DNA of 64,000 nucleotides from Cristatella mucedo (Eukaryota; Bryozoa; Phylactolaemata; Cristatellidae): NCBI GenBank assembly GCA_009760855.2, contig WPIO01000138.1, positions 62,001 to 126,000 of the forward strand, read 5' to 3'. Shown piece by piece: positions 55,717 to 64,000 of this stretch (position 1 is its first letter; each line of letters starts with the position of its first letter). The notes under the pieces were generated by a model. It saw only the letters and a program-made list of their open reading frames with translations, ran no database searches and was not told where the DNA came from. The position numbers and the translations under genes were made by a program.

Positions 55717-56705
55717 CTGTAAATTAAAGTAGGTGAACTGGATCCAAAACGCTGAGCCCTATTCACCTTCTCATAGAGCTGGTTCTCTGTTGACTTTAAC
55801 GACAAGGCAAAACACCATCAGAGATGACCTCTTCCGATCACTGGGTCGCAAGAAAACTGTGCACCAATTCGCGATTGATATAAATCTTCTGGGCGACGTG
55901 AAACCTTGCGGGGCAGCTCGGCTTGGAGGTACTGAGCAACGTTTTCAAGCTGAAGGTGACGCCCGATCAACAGAATGCTACGGTAGTAACATTACATGTC
56001 GATTGAGGCTTTCTGGAATGCAGGCTTGCGACCCAAGCTAGAAAATTCTTAGTCGCAATTTACGAATGAAGGCCTTATTACAACATGATCTCGATCGTAA
56101 CTGAAACGAATAACGACATACCTGGTTATATTCTCTGCGATAGTCGTCTCCCTGCTATAAGCCAACTGTAGGTGCGACTGGGTTTATATTCACTCACAAA
56201 CCTGACGTTTCACCAATGAGATTTGGCGTAGTATCCACTCTATTGATGAGTGTAGACATTTATCGGGGTCAGGAGGCGAGCGAAAAGATGTCTTGAACCC
56301 CTAGAAGTCAAATTCCACGTACGAGTGACATAGCTGATGTGACATTCAGCACCGGCATGCTAACGGGCTTCAAAGCAAGCGAATCGCCAGCATGATGGCT
56401 AGCATGTGACTACCTGGATATTTATAGGTACTGCTGGGTATTCCTTCGACCAAGCATCAGGAAGTCATGTCACGTTTAGGACATACGACATACTTTTACT
56501 TAGTTAAAGTACCTTAAAAGTGCATTCACGAAAGGCAGAGTCTCTTAAGGTGAATATTTGCATGGACTAAGGAATTAATTTAGTTAGAACGTTGGCTTCC
56601 GAAGCTTGGCATACTGGAGCAGATTTTATATTTAGGCAAGTGAAAAATCACAGAATAGACCGAAGGTGAGTGAAGTAACAGATTACTGTCGATACTCTGA
56701 GGGAT

Positions 56706-57391
56706 GTTGGGCTAGTCCTGATCGGCGAGAAGTGCTGTGAGGTGGCAACTGTGACGAACCAAGCTTGCTAAAGACAAGTTTTGGAAACTTGTATGCACGT
56801 GATTAGGTGCGATGCTGCTAGACCCGGCAGACTAGCAAGCTCTAAGTTACTGAAGTTAGGATACAGCGGTATAACCTGGACACATGTTTTCCGTTTCATA
56901 ACCCAGTCTTAGAAAGCCCAGATTTTAGCCAGGTTTGGCAGCTGAAAGTAGGCAGATTTTGCAGTGGAGCTGACACGCTCAGCGAGGAACAGAACACCGA
57001 GATTGTATGTATATGAAAGAATAAGCAGGACGAGCAAAATTTGAGTGATAATTTTTCCAGTCGCAGAGTTGCACTCGATTATCCCACAACTAGAAACTCA
57101 GATTCATGCTCGTTATTTTGGATAAGGCTTGTGGCGAACCATGTGCGGATTTCAGCACAACATGCAGCATGGGTATGAAGATAGATTGACATGCTGAAGT
57201 GCTAGTTGGGATCAAAGCAAAAAGCGAACCACGTGTCAGTTGCATAGAATGGAAGGCCCAGATTACGCTAAGCTTTACTTTTGGCAAGACGAAGAGAGTA
57301 CAAGCTGCTACAGGTAGCAAGCTAAGCAAAGAGCCTGATAGTAAGTAACATGCTAGGTAGATGTTAATCGGTAGACTCATGTCCGATCTCA
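56706..57391 (-). mobile_element. Old L2-type LINE fragment, unit 2
   Basis: Identical context to the unit 1 fragment, with a single base difference noted (ggcagattttgc versus ggcagcttttgc). Confidence 0.65.
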
Positions 57392-59789
57392 ATAATAACT
57401 TGACATTTCCTACTTAAAAAAGATTTTCTCACTCCCGTCGTAGAAAGTGTCATCTTTGAATAAGTACCATGACATATTGTATCAATAGTTCAACGTCAAT
57501 GTATAGGCTACAGTTTCTTCCTTACAGGGAGACTTTTTCGATTGTTTAAACTGATCTTTTAACTCATTCTCAGATCGTGTGTTATTATTTCTACTAACTG
57601 GGCTTGTAGCTTGGCCATAGGATCACAGATGAACAAATTGGTGCTGTGCCACATGTCCTTGAAGTCATTGCAGAAGGAGTATGCTCACATTAATAGTCTT
57701 GGATGACTGATGCATAAGTATATAATGCTGGAAGAGACCATCGTCAGGGGGGCAGCATCCTCTTAGGTATCTCGTCTCCTTATTCCAAGCGGCTACTGGA
57801 TGTCTATGAACTTGCGTGCAAGTCAAGTTTCGTTCAACTACATTCCTGCACGTGATGATAACATCCCCACTGCGATGGGAGCAAGCATCTTTAAGTTGAC
57901 TGATGAAAGCACCACCTGACTATATAAAGGCAAAGTGATTTAATTCGGATATTGGAAAAACCTTACGACCCATATCGGCTATGCCAGAATTTCTCCTGTT
58001 CAAACTAGGTTTCTCGAAAATAAATATTTTGATTACAGATGTCGTGCAATCGCTTACCAAGCATTGTCTCTAAGCGAATCGGCTATGTTAGTCGGTATCT
58101 ACATATGGTAGTTTCAGAGAAGTAACTTAAAAGCGAATTGCACACGAATCATTGCAAGTGTTCTACAATCAGTGAATCGTGTTTGCAGGTTGCCTTAATC
58201 ATTCCGAATAGTTACCAGCATTCCAGTGGGGTGGTTGTCATCGCCGGGATGGATTCCCTGATATTGTCTATCTTGAGCACAAAGAATCGAGAGAAGCGAT
58301 CGGCTAGATCATCACAACGATCATCAGGTAAGGAGCTAATCTGGGAACGGTTGAGGATATGGTTCATAATCGACATCAGCATTTTTGGATTGTGCATCTG
58401 TGATTCAACAATGTTTATACAGAAGCTAGACTTGATCGTTTTCTTCAATTGACTATGGCCGATTGCCGTATTGGATTTCGGTGGCTGGGTGAGAAATATT
58501 ACCCTGCACACCAACTGGCTTGGTATACAATAATAACGGTAGAAACACCTGATAGTAGAGATAACTTGTAGTGTTGTTGTACTTTTAAACGTGCCTAATT
58601 CCCTTTGTGTTGCACTTCCAGACTTTATTTGTCTATTAGAACTTGTAGGTAGCCTTGGTGGGCTATCACACAGGAAATGAGCCGAGCCGACTGTCCTTAG
58701 CCACAACAGGCAGACTACATCAATACGCCAGTGCACTTCTAGCAGGTACGGCTAAAGGAGGTCGTCTTACTGATATTTCCGAGGCTTATCTACGGTCTAA
58801 ACATCTAGAGGTGATTGGCAACAATGAGATCGCTCGGACGCTGGCATTAGGCAAGAAACGTTTACGGAATAACATTTTGAAAAACACCTGTGATGGAGGA
58901 GATGAAGGACCAGCCTGTGTCCGGGTGCACTCGCGATTATACTAGGAGGTGTGATCGGCTCCTACAAACGGAGTGCAAGGAGCCAGCTTTTTCCCTACAT
59001 GTATCTATGTCAAATCACTCGAGATTACCGTCGGCGAGATACTTAATGAGAGGACGGTAATGCGATGGCTCTAGAAACAGGTGCTTGTGGCAAAGGTGGC
59101 AAAGAAAGCATAGCTACTGCCGAAAGCCCATACAGAGCAGCTTCGCTTTTGTACATGGCAGAATAGTCACCGGACTTTCAACGATTTGAAATTTTAAAAG
59201 AAGCAAGTACGTGTCCTTAATGTTGTCCTCAAAAATGTCCTCAAAAAATGTAACTACAACGCATTCTTGCATTGCACCATGAAATTATGCCAAGTTCAAG
59301 CAGTGATTCAAGCTGTAATTTAAGCTGTGTGCAAGAAACTGCAACTCTTGTATTCGCGGTAAATTCGAGAAAATTAACCAACCACTCCCAGTGCATCCGT
59401 CAAGATTTTAAGATGTGGATCTCTAATGTCCCTCTTTTGCTACTAATCATGTGACTTTCAGCGACATGCTTTCCTTGAGACAAGAAATGAGCCATATGAC
59501 AGTGATTACGGTTACTCACGACAGTTCCTAGTGCTTCAGTGGTTGGTGACTGAGATCACGAACTTCTAGATCCTCATTTCGGCATTCTAAGCAGTTTGTG
59601 ACCTGGTCTCTACTTCGGTTCGGTGAAGTCTTTGTCAGCCCTCTGAGTAGCTGCTTGCCACTGAGCACTTCATATTTCAATAATTCAACCTAGTAATTAA
59701 ACTATAGAACGCTATTACCTGCTAACTCGATAATGGAAAGCCTTGGCAATTAATGTCTCCATGAGAGCATAATCCAAATATTGTAACGT

Positions 59790-60936
59790 CGAAGGCTCGG
59801 CAGGGTAGGCTTGACCTGCCGCTTACCTAGCAGCGTTGCCTATCGCCTAATGCCCTTCGGTGCGCGCCTACTTGCAATAAGCTAGCCGCCAAGAAACGAG
59901 CGTTTCTGGCGCTGACCCGCTTACCGTTACTAAAGGGGTCGTGAGTCCGCGGCGTAAATTGAGAAGCGAGACACGCGAATTGCGGATTTTACTGAACTTT
60001 ATTCGCCAGCGCACAAAGTCGCTGTGCGTCTAGTTCAGCTTTATCTCCACACTCCTCTCACGTTCTTAACTGCACCAACACTCTTGCGGAGGCAATACTC
60101 CTCCATGCTGAGCGCGACCCGTACCCTAAATCCTAACCGGAGAACTAGGAATCCGTTCCCATCTGTGCCGAGGGAATACCCCAAACACGATAACTTAAAC
60201 ACTCTTGCTGAGGGAATACTTCTCCACACTGAAGCGCGAACCGGAGCCTAAACCATCCCCGGAGAACTAGAACTCGGTCTCCACGAGTGCGGCAGGAATA
60301 CTCCACACCCGCCACCTGAAGCACCCTTGCGGAGGAAATACTTCTCCACACTGAAGCGTTAAGCGGAGCCTAAAACCTAACCGGTGAACTAGAACTTGGT
60401 TTCCACCAGTGCGACAGCAATACTCCACACACGCCCACTCAAGCACTCCTGTGGAGGAAATACTTATCCAAACTGAAGCGCGAACCGAAGCGTAAACCCT
60501 AACCGGATAACTAGGGCTCCACAAACGCCAACTACGCCTAGCTCGCACCGGCAAATCCCCATGCCGAGACCACGTGCTAGTGCACACACACGAAACACAA
60601 AAGAAACACACAATTCCAGCTCGGGCGCGATATGACTGTATTCGGTGGAGTCCACCGAATCCTCCTAGCACTGTCTCGTCCTGTTCCGTCAATCGCCGGC
60701 GAACAGCCCGCCTCCTCCTTCGCTTTCAGAGAGAAACGACTGCGACGACGGCGTCAAAGCCGGACCAAAGACAAAAGACCGTTAGACCAAGAGCGAGCGT
60801 CGCTCGTCTCTTCAATAACTATCTGAAACAATGGGGCAAGAGCGTAGTGGTATTGGGCCCGGACACCTTGGCCCATTACGGAAACGATTTAATACCGTCC
60901 ATACAGCCAAGGCCAGCAGGGCGCTACTACATGGCA
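59790..60936. mobile_element. Same 1.14-kb insertion, unit 3
   Basis: Same flanks; small gains (gagaga, cgacgacgg) near 60,730-60,750. Confidence 0.7.
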
Positions 60937-61397
60937 AACGTGTAAGGTAATCGGACATTCAAGCTAAGGCAATTCATTCAGCACACCGTCGATGTCAGTG
61001 CAGTCGGAAAATGGCTAAATGGGGTTTCTCTTACCGCAGCTATACCTTCAATAGCACAAAAATGTCACTCGTAGCTCGTCAAGCTTGGCAAGGATCAGCA
61101 CAGCAAGCCTTGATTGGCGATCTCGCAGCAGGAGCCACTCCATGCAACGGACGGCAGCGACTCTCGACAAGACCTGCACTGCCGTGCAGACCACAATTTG
61201 CACAACACATCAAGAAATATGCACTAATCGTCTGAAGAGTAACCCTACGTTGGTGAACGAAACTGTATATAATGAATTACAATATTTCAGAAGAGCACGA
61301 ACCTTTCACTCTAACCTATTACATGGCACTTTTATGTATTCATAGCATGTTGAATTCCAATGTCTGCATGTCCTGAGATCACGGCCTAGCCAATGCT

Positions 61398-61912
61398 TTA
61401 GGCCACAGAACTCGTTGCCACCTTTACAGAGCTCGATGTTATGGTCGTCAATATCCCCTTAAAGAGACGCTTCTCTGCCTGGGAGAGATGAAAAAGCGGA
61501 AGGATGCGGTTCGAATCCTTTGCATGAAAACCCAGGTACACAGTCTCGTTAGCGACAAAGCCTTTGGACTCGAGGTGATGCTCCGTCCTAAGCCATAGTG
61601 GTTGGCCAAATTTCCACAGTGGCCACTTTCTCAGCTTTCTATTTGCCGGTGCAGGCCGTCGCTTAGCATCGAACATATTCTCGAGCTCATCTTCAACCTT
61701 GCCACTAACTTCGTCATCGCTCTGGGTTGCCTAAGATAACAAAACATCATCAGCTTCCTTCAACAGGTGATGCCATTAATATGAGTGTGAAGCAATGAAA
61801 AGAGCCTTTCTATTGTACGGTCGACAGCTACGAGTAGTTCTCGTAACCGTACCTCGGAACCCACCAATCCCGTTAGAAGGGCGGCAGCTACTGTGACTAA
61901 CGGAGAGTTCAT
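61398..61912 (-). CDS. Gene A, unit 3: open 130-codon two-exon precursor
   Basis: Exon 1 61,853-61,912 (signal peptide as in unit 1), intron with GTACGG donor and ATCTTAG acceptor, exon 2 61,398-61,730. One G more than unit 1 near 61,482 brings the former intron into register with the C-terminal peptide. The frame therefore runs from the acidic piece through KRR (residues 43-45), the Trp-rich KWPLWKFGQPLW stretch, to SQAEKRLFKGILTTI and TAA 61,398-61,400. This would be a precursor with two basic cleavage sites and two candidate peptides, one Trp/Pro/Lys-rich and one short amphipathic. The arrangement depends on a single base, so it needs checking. Confidence 0.55.
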
Positions 61913-63391
61913 TGTTTACCTTTAAATTAAAGTAGGCGAACAGTTTACAAATAGCTGAGCTCAATTCACCTTCTCATAAAGCTGGTTCTGTGCGGACTCT
62001 AGTGACAAGGCAAAATACCATCGGAGAAAACTAATTCGGATGAACGGCTCACAAGGAAATTGTGCACATATTCAAGGTTAAAACGAAAATTCCTGAGACC
62101 TAAATCCTTGCAGGGCAGCTCAGCTTTGAGGTGCTGTGCAACATTTCAAAGCAAAAGGTGAAGCCCGATAAAATGAACGCTTATGCAGTAACTTTACAGC
62201 GTGTTTCAGGCTTTATAGCATGCCTGCTTGCCACCCAAGCTAGAAATTTCTTAGTAGCAACGTGCGAATGAAGGCTTAATTACAGAATAGATCTGCTTCT
62301 TCGAGAAAACAACAACCCACGCACCTAGATGTATTCACTGCTATAGTCATCTGCATGCCCATTATTTGCTGCTGGTACGAACTTGTTTACATTCATCCAC
62401 AAACTAGACGTTTAAACGATGACATAAGGTGTCTTTCCCACACAGTTGATGCTTGTAGGCAGTTTGGCTGGTGTGGACGCCAGCCAAGAGACGCATTATT
62501 TTCGAGCTGTCACCTTCTACGTACGAGCGACGGAGCCGACGTGGCATTCAGTGCATGCGTGCCAACGGTCTCCAAAGCATGCTACTTGCTAGCAGGCAGC
62601 CGGATGACCGATACCCTAATACCGATCGGTACAGCTGCGTAGTCATTTGACCAAGCAACAGAAAGTCTTGTCCCTTTTTTTGACATTAGAATGACTTTTT
62701 AGTCACTCGAAAGTCACTTGAATTTCCATTCACACAAGGCTAGGTCTCCATAGGTTGAGAGTTGCTATAGATAGCTAATTGACTAGTTAGAACGTTGGAT
62801 AACGAAGGTCTGAATACTGGACGAGCATAGGAAAGAAATGACAGGAATGTTAGTTGAAGAACCCTTAAAAGTCGAATTTCTGCTGGATTGGGTGCCAGAA
62901 CTGATCTGCGACAAATGGTGTGAATTTCAAACTGTGACGCTCCACGCTCGAGAAAGAAAGGTCTTGGCTTGTCGTATGCATCAACGTTAAATGCCATGCT
63001 GCTAGGCAAGGCAGACTGCTAAGCTGTGATTTACTGAAGTCGCGGCTGAATGTTACAACCTAAGCAAACCTTAAAGGATATGCAACCGGGCCCTATATAT
63101 ACATACATACATATTTATATTTTGTCTATATATATATATATATATATAAATATATATGTATACATATATATACATATGTATATAAATATATATATATATA
63201 TATTTATTCATACATTATTATAGAGAGAGAGAATGAGAGAGAGCTTCAAGAAACCACTGCATCTCAGCAGCACATATCGCCACGGAATGCCGGCATAGGA
63301 CACTGTCAGCGGATGCATAATTACTAGGTGAACATGGTTATTTCGGCAACGTATATGTGCTTGTATGCTTACCCACCCACACAAACCGACC

Positions 63392-63440
63392 TATATATAT
63401 ATATATATATATATATAAATTTAATATATATATATAAAAG

Positions 63441-63529
<89 letters not shown>

Positions 63530-63564
63530 TTATAGGTGTGGGTGTTTGTGTTTGTGTTTGTGTT

Positions 63565-63612
<48 letters not shown>

Positions 63613-63635
63613 CCTGTGTTTGAGCATGTGTGTGG
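63392..63635. repeat. TA then TG microsatellite, unit 3
   Basis: Same place; contains a unique aaatttaatata and aaaagtta interruption not present in units 1 and 2. Confidence 0.96.
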
Positions 63636-63747
63636 GTGTGAGTGTGCATACATTGAAAGGCAAGCGAGCACATGAAGAACCCAATTTAGGCGAACGAAAC
63701 TTTATTCATGAAAAATACAATATCAATGGAGAGCAGAAGCGTTTGCT

Positions 63748-63922
63748 CTAACGTCCTACAGGGCAATTTTCCTTACTAAGAGCACATGTAACTGCTACCC
63801 CTGCAGCTGCTTCGACGCGGCCTTGCCAACTTCCTTTGCCACAGATTTCGCTCCTGCCTTTGCTGCCTTCGAAAAAAGGGCTTTTGCTATCGCACCAAAG
63901 AACCGCTTCTCCGCCTCGACAG
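63748..63922 (-). pseudogene. Gene B, unit 3: last exon only, one base deleted
   Basis: The window ends in intron 2, so exons 1 and 2 are out of sight. The last exon is 175 instead of 176 bases: a T is missing (ttcgacgcgg at 63,811-63,820 versus ttcgatcgcgg). This would replace the C-terminal part, including both Cys and the Gly-Arg end, by a short new tail. AATAAA is kept at about 63,708-63,703. Confidence 0.6.
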
Positions 63923-64000
63923 CTGCAAAAAGCGAATCACGTGCTTAGAATCCTGTAAATGCATGCCAGGGTGAACAACCTCGTTGGCATATCTACCGTT

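Larger units (their letters stand above)
58216..64000. repeat. 8.64-kb tandem unit 3, cut by window end
   Basis: About 5.8 kb, ending inside intron 2 of its gene B. The array may go on past the window. Confidence 0.95.

Overview
The window is animal (metazoan) nuclear DNA. It is mostly non-coding and rich in TA and CA/GT microsatellites. It carries fragments of L2/CR1-type LINEs and an R2/NeSL-type retrotransposon that encodes a restriction-like endonuclease. Small spliced genes with AATAAA polyadenylation signals point the same way. No rRNA, tRNA, CRISPR or bacterial-style operon was recognised. The species cannot be named from the sequence.

Layout. 1-13,567: intergenic DNA with L2/CR1 fragments (1.9-2.2, 3.2-3.5 and 5.0-6.6 kb), a decayed R2/NeSL-like element (8.1-10.2 kb), and one copy of a diverged repeat (10.4-13.1 kb) that returns at 38.2-43.7 kb. 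13,573-37,386: a 23.8-kb AT-rich Maverick/Polinton of adintovirus type. It has ~155-bp terminal inverted repeats and an AGGTG target-site duplication. It encodes protein-primed DNA polymerase B, retrovirus-type integrase, adenain-like protease, A32-like packaging ATPase, major capsid protein, two or three minor-capsid-like proteins, a PLA2-domain protein, a PX-like hydrophobic minor protein, a YqaJ-type exonuclease, an HNH-AP2 endonuclease, two sets of trimeric-fibre-like proteins and about ten unrecognised genes. A CR1-like LINE has inserted at the end of polB. Nearly every gene carries stops or frameshifts, and three enzymes lack a catalytic residue, so this is an endogenised, decayed virus. 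Many of its genes, on both strands, share a TATAG-purine-rich leader a few bases before the ATG.

38,250-40,932: the right copy of the diverged repeat, split by an L2 insertion. 40,933-64,000: a head-to-tail array of an 8.64-kb unit, two complete copies and two thirds of a third. Each unit holds two paralogous minus-strand genes, called A and B here, that I do not recognise as any named family. Gene B (three exons, 99 codons) has a signal peptide, an acidic propiece, a Lys-Arg cleavage site, and a cationic Ala/Lys-rich amphipathic C-terminal peptide ending Gly-Arg. That is the architecture of a processed antimicrobial or cytolytic peptide. Gene A shares the signal peptide and Lys-Arg peptide but has lost an intron donor; the former intron is open in all three units and adds a Trp/Pro/Lys-rich stretch. 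Each unit also carries a 1.14-kb insertion, containing a 121-bp minisatellite, whose empty site is visible at 13,038.

The Polinton genes would have worked together as a virus: replication (PolB, exonuclease), integration (INT), capsid assembly (MCP, minor capsids, protease, ATPase) and entry (PLA2, PX-like, fibres). The A/B genes look like a separate, recently amplified host secreted-peptide locus.
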